From positions 9,447 to 73,446 of the forward strand of contig JAXJWW010000026.1 in the NCBI GenBank assembly GCA_036307825.1: a stretch of DNA of 64,000 bases. The letters are read 5' to 3'. Source of the DNA: RGIG9060 sp036307825 (GTDB lineage: Bacteria > Spirochaetota > Spirochaetia > Treponematales > Treponemataceae). Under the pieces are notes generated by a model, which was given only the letters and a program-made list of their open reading frames with translations, was not told the origin of the DNA and did no database searches. Positions 42,787-50,483 of this stretch are shown here, one piece after another (the stretch's first letter is position 1; the number at the start of each line of letters is the position of its first letter). Both the position numbers and the translations under genes were made by a program.

Positions 42787-43965
42787 ATGAAAATGTCAGG
42801 TAAAATCCTTGCTGTAGCTTTGGCTTTGGCAATGTTGATGTTTGCTGGATGTGCAAAAGAGGAAAGCAATACAGTTAAAATTGGTGGTATCTTCCCTCTA
42901 TCAGGTGATGTTGCTGTTTACGGTGTTGAATGTCGTAATGGTGTTGAAATGGCTATTAGCGAAATCAATGCAAATGGTGGTATCAAATTTGTAGAACAAG
43001 ATGAAAATGGAAATCCTGTTGAAGTTTACAAAATGATTGAATTGGTAGCAGAAGATGATGAAGGAAATCCAGAAAAATCAGTTAATGCTTACAAAAAACT
43101 TGTTACAAAAGATAAGGTAAATACAATTGTTGGTTCATTAACATCTGGTTGTACAGCTGCTATTACTTCTTTGGCACAAGCTCAAAAAGTATTGATGGTA
43201 GCTCCTGCTGCAACAATGACAAGTATCACAGATGCTGGTGACTACGTTTTCAGAGCATGTTTTATTGACCCATTCCAAGGAACAGTTGGTGGAAAATTTG
43301 CTGCAGAAAACTTAGGAAAAACAAAAGCTGCTGTTCTTTATGATATCACAAACGATTACTCAGTTGGATTGTACACAAACTTCAAAGTTGCTTTTGAAGC
43401 TGCTGGTGGAAAAGTTGTAGCTGAAGAATCATACGCAAAAGGTGATATGGACTTTAACGCACAACTTACAAAAATCAAAAATGCTAACCCAGATGTAGTT
43501 TACTTACCAGATTACTATGCAACAGTTGCATTGATTGCAAAACAATTAAGAGCTCAAGGAATCAATACTCCTATCGTTGGTGCAGATGGATGGGGTGGAA
43601 TCGTAGATAACGCAGGTGATGAAGTTCTTAACGGATTCTATTCAGACCACTATGCTGCTGACTCAACAGATGAAAAAGTAGTAAAATTTGTTGAATCATA
43701 CAAAGCTGCTTACAATTCACTTCCAGTATCTTTTGCTGCTCTTGGATACGACTGTATCTATATGTTAAAAGATGCTTTTGAAAAAGCTAACACAACAGAT
43801 ATTGCTGCTGTTAGAGATGCATTTAACGCAACAAACGGTTCTTATGTAACAGGAAATCTTACATTTGATGAAAAGAGAAATCCTATCAAATCAGCTGTAA
43901 TGATGGAAATCGTTAAACAAGATGGAAAATTAACACCTGTTTACAAAGCAACTGTTAATCCATAA
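42787..43965 (+). CDS. livK: Branched-chain amino-acid-binding lipoprotein
   Basis: 392 residues from the ATG at 42787 (GGAGG upstream). Signal peptide with lipobox FAGC, lipidated Cys near residue 23. The remainder is a type I periplasmic-binding protein of the Leu/Ile/Val-binding family: KIGGIFPLSGDVAVYG at the start of the mature part, VGSLTSGCTAAITSLAQ and PDVVYLPDYYATVALI. It captures branched-chain amino acids (or related amides) outside the inner membrane. A terminator separates it from livH, which allows excess binding protein. Confidence 0.93.
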   Translation: MKMSGKILAVALALAMLMFAGCAKEESNTVKIGGIFPLSGDVAVYGVECRNGVEMAISEINANGGIKFVEQDENGNPVEVYKMIELVAEDDEGNPEKSVNAYKKLVTKDKVNTIVGSLTSGCTAAITSLAQAQKVLMVAPAATMTSITDAGDYVFRACFIDPFQGTVGGKFAAENLGKTKAAVLYDITNDYSVGLYTNFKVAFEAAGGKVVAEESYAKGDMDFNAQLTKIKNANPDVVYLPDYYATVALIAKQLRAQGINTPIVGADGWGGIVDNAGDEVLNGFYSDHYAADSTDEKVVKFVESYKAAYNSLPVSFAALGYDCIYMLKDAFEKANTTDIAAVRDAFNATNGSYVTGNLTFDEKRNPIKSAVMMEIVKQDGKLTPVYKATVNP

Positions 43966-44014
43966 GTTTAGATTATTTACTAAAAGCAAGAAATTGCTAT
44001 ATTAGAATAATTAA

Positions 44015-44056
44015 AAGCGAACGCAAAGATTTTTTCTTTTGTGTTCGCTTTTTTTT
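44015..44056 (+). terminator. Terminator between livK and livH
   Basis: AAGCGAACGCAAAG pairs with CTTTTGTGTTCGCTT, ending in a run of eight T. It should stop most livK transcripts, making livK the most abundant component. Confidence 0.85.
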
Positions 44057-44067
44057 GTTTATTACTA

Positions 44068-44096
44068 TTTACCTATGTTTGTTTTAAGTGTAAAAT
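44068..44096 (+). promoter_or_regulatory. Promoter of livHMGF
   Basis: TTTACC (44068-44073), 17-bp spacer, TAAAAT (44091-44096), just after the livK terminator. It implies independent transcription of the membrane and ATPase genes. Confidence 0.5.
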
Positions 44097-44170
44097 GTAT
44101 TGTGAAAAAATATGATAAAAGTTCGTCTATAAAGTTTTGTAATTAGAATTTGGCGGATTTTGGAGGATAT

Positions 44171-45070
44171 GTGGAAACTAGTTCTATGTTTGTCCAGCAA
44201 CTTGTCAATGGTATATCCTTGGGAAGTATCTATGCTTTGATAGCATTGGGATACACAATGGTTTACGGAATTGTAAAGTTGATTAACTTTGCCCATGGGG
44301 ATATTCTCATGGTTGGTGCTTATGCTGGTTATTTTGTTTTGATGGCTTTTGGTGCAAATCCATGGACTTTTTGTTTAGCAATGATTTTTGCAATGATTGT
44401 TTGTGCTATTTTAGCAATTTTAATAGAAAGATTTGCTTATAGACCTCTTCGTTCAGCACCTAGATTAAATTCTTTAATTACAGCGATTGCGGTATCTCTT
44501 ATTTTGCAAAACGGTGCTAGAGTTATTCCTTTTATTGGTCCAGATCCAAGACAGTATCCTACAATGGCAACTGTAAATGTTAATTTAGGATTTGTTTCAA
44601 TTTCAAATATTCAGTTGATTGTTATTGTTCTTTCTGCTGTTTTGATGATTGCTTTGAATTATATTATCAATTATACAAAAACAGGAAAAGCAATGCGTGC
44701 AGTTTCATTTGATATGCATGCTGCAAGTTTAATGGGAATTTCTGTAAATAAAACTATTGCATTTACCTTTGCTCTTGGGTCTGTTTTAGCAGCTGCTGGA
44801 GGAATTTTGTATGCAAGTGCTTATCCTCAAATTAACCCAACAATGGGAACAATGCCTGGCTTAAAAGCCTTTGTTGCTGCTGTTCTTGGTGGAATTGGGT
44901 CTGTTCCAGGGGCTATGTTAGGTGGATACATTCTTGGAATTTCAGAAACAATGACTAAAGGATTTTTGTCATCTCAATATGCTGATGCAATTTCATTTGC
45001 AATTCTTATTATCATTTTGCTTGTAAAACCTACAGGAATTATGGGCAAAAATGTAAGAGAAAAGGTTTAG
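44171..45070 (+). CDS. livH: Branched-chain amino-acid ABC permease LivH
   Basis: 299 residues. I use the GTG at 44171, 4 nt after GGAGG; the ATG at 44186 is the alternative and an upstream in-frame start lacks a ribosome-binding site. Motifs NGISLGSIYALIALGYTMVYGIVKLINFAHGD and GLKAFVAAVLGGIGSVPGAMLGG are LivH-specific. About eight membrane helices. It pairs with LivM as the inner-membrane channel. Confidence 0.95.
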   Translation: METSSMFVQQLVNGISLGSIYALIALGYTMVYGIVKLINFAHGDILMVGAYAGYFVLMAFGANPWTFCLAMIFAMIVCAILAILIERFAYRPLRSAPRLNSLITAIAVSLILQNGARVIPFIGPDPRQYPTMATVNVNLGFVSISNIQLIVIVLSAVLMIALNYIINYTKTGKAMRAVSFDMHAASLMGISVNKTIAFTFALGSVLAAAGGILYASAYPQINPTMGTMPGLKAFVAAVLGGIGSVPGAMLGGYILGISETMTKGFLSSQYADAISFAILIIILLVKPTGIMGKNVREKV

Positions 45071-45079
45071 GAGTAGGCT

Positions 45080-46126
45080 ATGAAAAAAATGAATCGTGTT
45101 TACAGAGATATGCTTATTCCTTTTGTAGTTGCAATTTTAGCTTTAGTGCTTCCTGCATTGTTGATTAAGTTTGGTTTAATTGATGCATATACTGCTCAAA
45201 TTATCACTTTGGGTGGTGTAAATGCTATTATGGCAATTAGTGTAAATATCATTTGTGGTATTACAGGACAACTTTCACTTGGTCAAGCCGGATTTATGGC
45301 TATAGGTGCATATTCTTGTATCTTTTTAACTCAAAATTGTGGTATTCCTCTAGTTATTAGTATAATTATTGCAGGTTTGATAACTTCAATCTTTGGTTTT
45401 TTAATTGGATTTCCAACACTAAAATTGACAGGTGATTATCTTGCAATCGTTACTTTAGGTTTTGGTGAAATTATCCGTGTAGTTTTAATTAACTTAAAAA
45501 CAATTACTGGTGGTGCAAACGGAAAAAGATTTGAAGATCCTTCAGTTATCATGATGCAAGCATTTCCAGAAAAAGCATATTTTATGGTAATTGGTGCTTT
45601 GATTTTAGTGATTGTTTTATTACAAAACTTTTTGCGTTCAACTTATGGTCGTGCTATTAAAGCTGTTCGTGAAGATGAAATTGCTGCAAACTCAAACGGA
45701 ATTGGCGTTTTCAAATATAAGATGGTAGGATTTGTAATTGCAGCTTTCGTTGCCGGTGTTGGTGGTGGATTATACGCTGCATTTATCGCATTTATCAAAC
45801 CAGATCTTGCTTCATTTAACAGAAGTATCGATTATTTGATTTATGTTGTTCTTGGTGGTATGGGTTCAATTACAGGCTCAGTTTTAGCAGCTTTCGTATT
45901 AACTTATCTACAAGAATTCTTGCGTTTCTTAAAAGATTTCCGTCTTTTGATTTATCCATTGATTTTGATTGTAGTTATGCTTTATCGCCCACAGGGATTA
46001 CTTGGAATGAAAGAACTTTCTTTTGTAAATACTTTTGATAAATTTGTAAACTGGGTAAAGACAAAGAAAAATCAACCTAAGGTAAAAAAAGTGACTGAAA
46101 AAAAAGAAGGAGGTTCCGATGTCTAA
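45080..46126 (+). CDS. livM: Branched-chain amino-acid ABC permease LivM
   Basis: 348 residues. LivM-type sequence: GQLSLGQAGFMAIGAYSC near residue 66, GLLIGFPTLKLTGDYLAIVTLGFGEIIRV, TYGRAIKAVREDEIAANSNGI (the EAA-like coupling loop) and VLGGMGSITGSVLAA. The C-terminus has a Lys-rich cytoplasmic tail of about 30 residues. It overlaps livG by 8 bp, and that overlap carries the livG GGAGG. Confidence 0.95.
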   Translation: MKKMNRVYRDMLIPFVVAILALVLPALLIKFGLIDAYTAQIITLGGVNAIMAISVNIICGITGQLSLGQAGFMAIGAYSCIFLTQNCGIPLVISIIIAGLITSIFGFLIGFPTLKLTGDYLAIVTLGFGEIIRVVLINLKTITGGANGKRFEDPSVIMMQAFPEKAYFMVIGALILVIVLLQNFLRSTYGRAIKAVREDEIAANSNGIGVFKYKMVGFVIAAFVAGVGGGLYAAFIAFIKPDLASFNRSIDYLIYVVLGGMGSITGSVLAAFVLTYLQEFLRFLKDFRLLIYPLILIVVMLYRPQGLLGMKELSFVNTFDKFVNWVKTKKNQPKVKKVTEKKEGGSDV

Positions 46127-46916
46127 CGAATCTTCATTAGTGCTTCAAGCAAATGATATTTCTATCGTTTTTGGTGGATTACGAGCTGTAAGTAATTTTT
46201 CTTGCGAACTAAAAAAAGGTGAACTCGTTGGATTGATTGGTCCAAACGGTGCTGGAAAAACTACTGTTTTTAATATGCTTTCTGGTGTTTATAAACCTAC
46301 AGAAGGCGAAATTGACTTTTGGGACAAAGAAAACAAAGTTCACATTATTGGAAAGAAAACTCCTGCAAAGTTAAATCAAATTGGTATCGCTAGAACTTTT
46401 CAGAATATTCGTTTGTTCAATAATTTAACTGTAAGTGAAAATGTAAAAATCGCTTTACATTCTCATAGAAAAGTAAATCCTATTGATGTTTTGCTTAGAA
46501 CTCCAGCTTTTAGACGAGATGAAAAACGAATGACTGAAAAAGTTAATCAGTTGCTTTCACTTTTCAAAATTGACCACAAGGCTGATGAATTGGCAAAAAA
46601 TCTTCCTTATGGTGAACAACGTAAATTGGAAATTGTTCGTGCCTTGGCTGCAAATCCAAGTTTGTTGCTTTTGGATGAACCTGCTGCAGGTATGAATCCT
46701 CAAGAAACTGATGAACTTATGAAGTTGATTGCTTTTATTCGAAAGGAATTTAATTTGACAGTTCTTCTTATCGAACACGATATGCATTTGGTTATGGGAA
46801 TTTGTGAACGCTTGATAGTTTTGGACTACGGAAGAATTATTGCAACTGGAAATCCTGAGGAAATTAGAAAAAATCCTGCTGTAATTAAGGCTTATCTAGG
46901 AACAGAAGGAGAATAG
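46119..46916 (+). CDS. livG: Branched-chain amino-acid ABC ATPase LivG
   Basis: 265 residues. Walker A GPNGAGKTT (about residues 41-49), signature NLPYGEQRKLEI, Walker B LLLLDEPAAGMNPQE and H-loop EHD (VLLIEHDMHLVM) match LivG, which lacks the canonical LSGGQ. It works as a heterodimer with LivF to power LivHM. The TAG stop is followed within a few bases by livF. Confidence 0.96.
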   Translation: MSNESSLVLQANDISIVFGGLRAVSNFSCELKKGELVGLIGPNGAGKTTVFNMLSGVYKPTEGEIDFWDKENKVHIIGKKTPAKLNQIGIARTFQNIRLFNNLTVSENVKIALHSHRKVNPIDVLLRTPAFRRDEKRMTEKVNQLLSLFKIDHKADELAKNLPYGEQRKLEIVRALAANPSLLLLDEPAAGMNPQETDELMKLIAFIRKEFNLTVLLIEHDMHLVMGICERLIVLDYGRIIATGNPEEIRKNPAVIKAYLGTEGE

Positions 46917-46922
46917 TTGACT

Positions 46923-47627
46923 ATGCTAAAAGTAACAGATTTAACAGTACATTACGGAGCAATTCAGGCTTTAAGAGGAATTTCTTTTGATGTAAATCAA
47001 GGTGAAATCATCACTCTCATCGGTTCAAATGGAGCAGGAAAAACAACAACATTGCACTCTGTTTCAAATATTATCAAAAAAACTTCTGGTAAAGTTGAGT
47101 TTGAAGGTGCAGATATTACAAATGTTTCGCCAGACGCTATCGTAAAAACAGGTTTGATTCAAGTTCCAGAAGGAAGACGAGTTTTTGCAAATATGAGCGT
47201 TAAAGAAAATTTGGAAATGGGTGCTTATACAAGAAAAGATAAAGCTGGAATTAAAGCTGATATGGAAATGGTTTACGGACTTTTTCCTCGCTTAAAAGAA
47301 AGAATTAAACAGCTTTCTGGAACTTTATCTGGTGGGGAACAACAAATGTTGGCTATGGGTCGTGCTTTAATGTCTAAGCCAAAATTGCTTTTGTTGGATG
47401 AACCTTCAATGGGACTTGCTCCAATTTTGGTTGATGAAATTTTCTCAATTATCCAAGAAATCAATAAAACAGGTACAACAATTTTATTGGTTGAACAAAA
47501 TGCTTTCAAAGCTCTTTCCATTGCAGACCGCGCATACATCTTAGAAACCGGTACAGTAATTAAAAGCGGGAAGGCTAGCGATTTAATAAACGACGAAGCT
47601 GTAAAATCAGCTTATTTAGGCGGATAA
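46923..47627 (+). CDS. livF: Branched-chain amino-acid ABC ATPase LivF
   Basis: 234 residues from the ATG at 46923 (LKVTDLTVHYGAIQAL is the usual LivF N-terminus); a TTG at 46917 has slightly better spacing (5 nt) to AGGAG. Walker A GSNGAGKTT, signature LSGGEQQMLAMGRAL, Walker B LLLLDEPSMGLAP. Last gene of the transporter operon; no simple T-rich terminator follows but a group of stem-loops does. Confidence 0.95.
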   Translation: MLKVTDLTVHYGAIQALRGISFDVNQGEIITLIGSNGAGKTTTLHSVSNIIKKTSGKVEFEGADITNVSPDAIVKTGLIQVPEGRRVFANMSVKENLEMGAYTRKDKAGIKADMEMVYGLFPRLKERIKQLSGTLSGGEQQMLAMGRALMSKPKLLLLDEPSMGLAPILVDEIFSIIQEINKTGTTILLVEQNAFKALSIADRAYILETGTVIKSGKASDLINDEAVKSAYLGG

Positions 47628-47654
47628 GCAGAACTTCATTTATATTGTAGAATT

Positions 47655-47820
47655 GATAAAAACTTCTCCTAAAATAGTGTGGAAGTTTTTATCTAAAGTT
47701 TGCGTTGCAAACTTTATTATCAACTGCTGTTTCTCTTTCTGATACGAAACAGCATAAAAAGTCAGTTCATAAAACTGTTCTGGCAACGTAGTTTCTAGCC
47801 AGTTTTACTCATTGACTTTT
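47655..47820 (+). other. Cluster of four consecutive stem-loops after livF
   Basis: Perfect stems of 12 bp (47655-47666 with 47682-47693), 10 bp (47694-47703 with 47707-47716) and 8 bp (47726-47733 with 47746-47753), then an 8-bp outer stem (47757-47764 with 47813-47820) enclosing AAAACTG/CAGTTTT. The first could terminate the liv transcript in either direction; the last arm abuts the AAGGGGG ribosome-binding site of the next gene. Confidence 0.65.
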
Positions 47821-47832
47821 AAGGGGGAAAAT

Positions 47833-48471
47833 ATGATTATTGCAAGTGTAATGACAAGAAATCCACTCTATGTTCGTCCTGAAATGACTGTTACAGAAGT
47901 GCGTGAATTAATGACAAAAGAAAAAGTAGGAAAACTTCCTGTTCTTGATAAACATGATAATCTTGTTGGTATTGTTACCAAAAAAGATTTGGTAAATGCA
48001 GGACCATCTGCTGCAACTACATTGGATATGTATGAAATCAGTTATCTTCTTTCAAAATTAAAAGTTGAAAAGGTAATGGAAAAAAATGTTGTTACAGTAA
48101 AAGAAACTGAAGTTGTGGAAGAAGCTGCAAGAATTATGGCTGATAAGGGGATTACTTGTTTACCAGTTATGAAGGATAATCTTCTTGTGGGAATTATCAC
48201 AGAAAGTGATTTGTTTAGAGTTTTTGTTGATATGTTTGGAACTCGTCATCAAGGAGTTCGTATCACTTTCTCAATGGACGAAAAACCAGGTCAGCTTGCT
48301 AAAGTTGCAAAAGAATTAGCAGAACTTGGCGGAAATATCGTTTCGTTGGTTACTTTTGATGGCGATGATATGTCTAAAAAACGATGTACTTGCAAAATTT
48401 GTTCTCTTTCACTTGAACAAGTAAAAGATGTTTTTGAAAAATTGCAAGTTCAAATCGAAGACATTCGTTAA
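47833..48471 (+). CDS. CBS-CBS-ACT protein (AcuB-like)
   Basis: 212 residues from the ATG at 47833 (AAGGGGG upstream). Two CBS motifs (MTRNPLYVRPEMTVTEVRELMTKEKVGKLPVLD and MEKNVVTVKETEVVEEAARIMADKGITCLPVM), then a C-terminal ACT domain (VRITFSMDEKPGQLAKVAKELAELGGNIVSLV). This AcuB-type architecture usually senses adenosine nucleotides and amino acids. The position right after a branched-chain amino-acid transporter suggests it senses one of its substrates, but that is inference. It contains a CTCKIC Cys pair near the C-terminus. Confidence 0.9.
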   Translation: MIIASVMTRNPLYVRPEMTVTEVRELMTKEKVGKLPVLDKHDNLVGIVTKKDLVNAGPSAATTLDMYEISYLLSKLKVEKVMEKNVVTVKETEVVEEAARIMADKGITCLPVMKDNLLVGIITESDLFRVFVDMFGTRHQGVRITFSMDEKPGQLAKVAKELAELGGNIVSLVTFDGDDMSKKRCTCKICSLSLEQVKDVFEKLQVQIEDIR

Positions 48472-48483
48472 TATATTTTTTAT

Positions 48484-50001
48484 ATGAAAGAAACCATACG
48501 TGTTCTACTTGATGAATTTGTAAGAAAAACTCTCGTACCTTTTACAGAAGCGGATGTTAGTAAGTATTTACTAAAGAAAAAACATCCTTGTAGTTCTGAT
48601 AAAATACGGGAGTATTTACAGAATTCTTCAAATGTTTTTGTAGATATGTATGGAAAATATTTTTCGCGGGCAGGGATATTTTCAGAACGATATTTTTCTT
48701 TTGTTCCAACAAAAACAGAAGTTGAAAATGGATATTTGGTGATAGGTCATAGAATTATGCCTTTTGCTGATCCTGAAATTTTGCCTTGTGATTTACATTT
48801 CTTTTTTTGTGGCGATATGATTGGTAAAAAAAATGTTGTAGTAAATAGCCACGACATTTATCCTCTTTATCAATTTTTTGGTGAAGAATATGTACCTCAA
48901 ATTATTGCGCAAGATCCTGCAAATTTTTTTCTTGATTTATCAGAGACAGATTTTGAATTGCCCTCTCAAGTTAATCTTACAGTTTTAAACCTTGAAAATT
49001 TTTACAAAAAAGTTGATTTTAAAGTAGGTGATAGAATTGTAGCTCTTGTTTCTGATTGGGATAAAGGATTTGTAAATATTGCTCCTTTTAGAAAGAGAAA
49101 TTCAAATCCTTTTGAACAAACATCAGTAGATGCAAAGCGTGAAAAATGGGAAGCTGCATTTGAAAAATCACTTGTAACTTCTTTAGACAATTTTGGTCCT
49201 TGTTCTAGTATCGAAGAGCAGTTTGTTTTTGCATATTTAAATAATATCGAAAAATTTTGTGTAACTCATTGTTCTTCTATACAAGAAGTTTTAGCAAAAT
49301 CAAATAAGTTTGAATTTACTCTCTATGGTGTGGAAACTCGTCTTTGGTTTAAGGATAAAGAAATTCCTGCAATGAATCCTAAAATGATGATGATGAATCC
49401 TCCTGAAGAATATCTAGAACATTTGCCAAAAAAGGAAACTAAAATAGAAAGTATTCTTAATCGCTTGGGGTTACTTGTTCCTGAATGGGTTTTTGATGGT
49501 TTTATTTTAGATTTATTATTTAACAAAGAAAATGATTTTGACAAGATTATAGAAAAAATAGTTCCGGACTTAATTGTACTTGATGATTCTGACTACAAAT
49601 CAATTATGTTGCATTTAGAGAAAAAATATGATATTCTTCGCAAAGGATATAATTGGTTTGCCGATTATCATTTTGCAAAGTATCGGCACGAAACCTTGGA
49701 ATTATATTCAAAAATTGTTGCAGTATTTTACGAGATTGAATATCAAAAGGTAAATTTGCAAGAATTAGATCAACAGCACTTGGTTATTTTAACTCAACTA
49801 TCAGGACATGTTTCAAGTTTGATTTATTCTTTTACACAGCAAGACAGTTTTTCTGAAAAGGATTTATCAACTTTAGAAGCGTCCTTAGAAGGAATGAACT
49901 TTAATTTTGAAGAAAGTGCAAAAGTGATAAAAGGTAATCTTTTGGAACTGCAAAAGCGAAAGTTTGGAATTGTTCGCAATTTGGAGGACAAAAATGAATA
50001 A
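48484..50001 (+). CDS. Hypothetical protein, 505 residues
   Basis: Not recognised. Cytoplasmic by composition: no signal peptide or membrane helix. The first 70 residues (IRVLLDEFVRKTLVPFTEADVSKYLLKKK) look like a winged-helix-type fold; the middle contains a beta-rich block with FKVGDRIVALVSDWDKGFVNI (about 180-200); the last 150 residues are helical. There is no Shine-Dalgarno; TTCAAA-17-TATATT lies exactly 6 nt before the ATG, so it may be leaderless or coupled to the CBS-ACT gene 12 bp upstream. It overlaps the PtsN-like gene by 8 bp, implying a shared operon. Confidence 0.8.
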   Translation: MKETIRVLLDEFVRKTLVPFTEADVSKYLLKKKHPCSSDKIREYLQNSSNVFVDMYGKYFSRAGIFSERYFSFVPTKTEVENGYLVIGHRIMPFADPEILPCDLHFFFCGDMIGKKNVVVNSHDIYPLYQFFGEEYVPQIIAQDPANFFLDLSETDFELPSQVNLTVLNLENFYKKVDFKVGDRIVALVSDWDKGFVNIAPFRKRNSNPFEQTSVDAKREKWEAAFEKSLVTSLDNFGPCSSIEEQFVFAYLNNIEKFCVTHCSSIQEVLAKSNKFEFTLYGVETRLWFKDKEIPAMNPKMMMMNPPEEYLEHLPKKETKIESILNRLGLLVPEWVFDGFILDLLFNKENDFDKIIEKIVPDLIVLDDSDYKSIMLHLEKKYDILRKGYNWFADYHFAKYRHETLELYSKIVAVFYEIEYQKVNLQELDQQHLVILTQLSGHVSSLIYSFTQQDSFSEKDLSTLEASLEGMNFNFEESAKVIKGNLLELQKRKFGIVRNLEDKNE

Positions 50002-50458
50002 TGAAGTAAATATCGAAGAATTAATTGAAAAAGGTTCTGTTTTAATTGATATAGAAGGTTCTTCTACTAAAGAAGTATATAAAAATGTTGTTTCTAAAAT
50101 TGAATATCCAAAGGGGCTAACTCCTGAAAATTTGTATACAGAATTATGTCAACGTGAGGATCTTATGAGTACAGCGGTAGGGAATGGTATTTCACTTCCA
50201 CACTCTCGCTATCCTATTTTGAAAAATGGCGAAGATCAACGCATCATTGTTTGTTACTTAAAAGAACCATTACAGATGAATGCACCTGATGGTAGACTTG
50301 TTAGTACAATGTTTATTTTACTTACAAGTAGTCCTCAGTTTCATCTTAAAGTTCTTTCCCAGTTGGCTTTTTTGTTTCAAAACAAAGAGTTTAGAAAAAC
50401 TTTGGAAAATAAACCACAAAAAGCAGAACTTTTAGAAGCTATTAAAAAAGTTCTCTAA
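49994..50458 (+). CDS. PTS EIIA domain protein, PtsN-like
   Basis: 154 residues from the ATG at 49994 with TTGGAGG 8 nt upstream; the ATG at 49964 lies inside the previous gene. It is a single EIIA-2 domain with the phosphorylatable His70 in NGISLPHSRYP. Stand-alone proteins of this type (EIIA-Ntr) are regulators rather than sugar transporters, acting in nitrogen/potassium responses. Partner PTSP/HPr homologues are not in this window. It is the last gene before tkt. Confidence 0.9.
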   Translation: MNNEVNIEELIEKGSVLIDIEGSSTKEVYKNVVSKIEYPKGLTPENLYTELCQREDLMSTAVGNGISLPHSRYPILKNGEDQRIIVCYLKEPLQMNAPDGRLVSTMFILLTSSPQFHLKVLSQLAFLFQNKEFRKTLENKPQKAELLEAIKKVL

Positions 50459-50483
50459 AATTTTTGCAAAAACGAGGAACACT

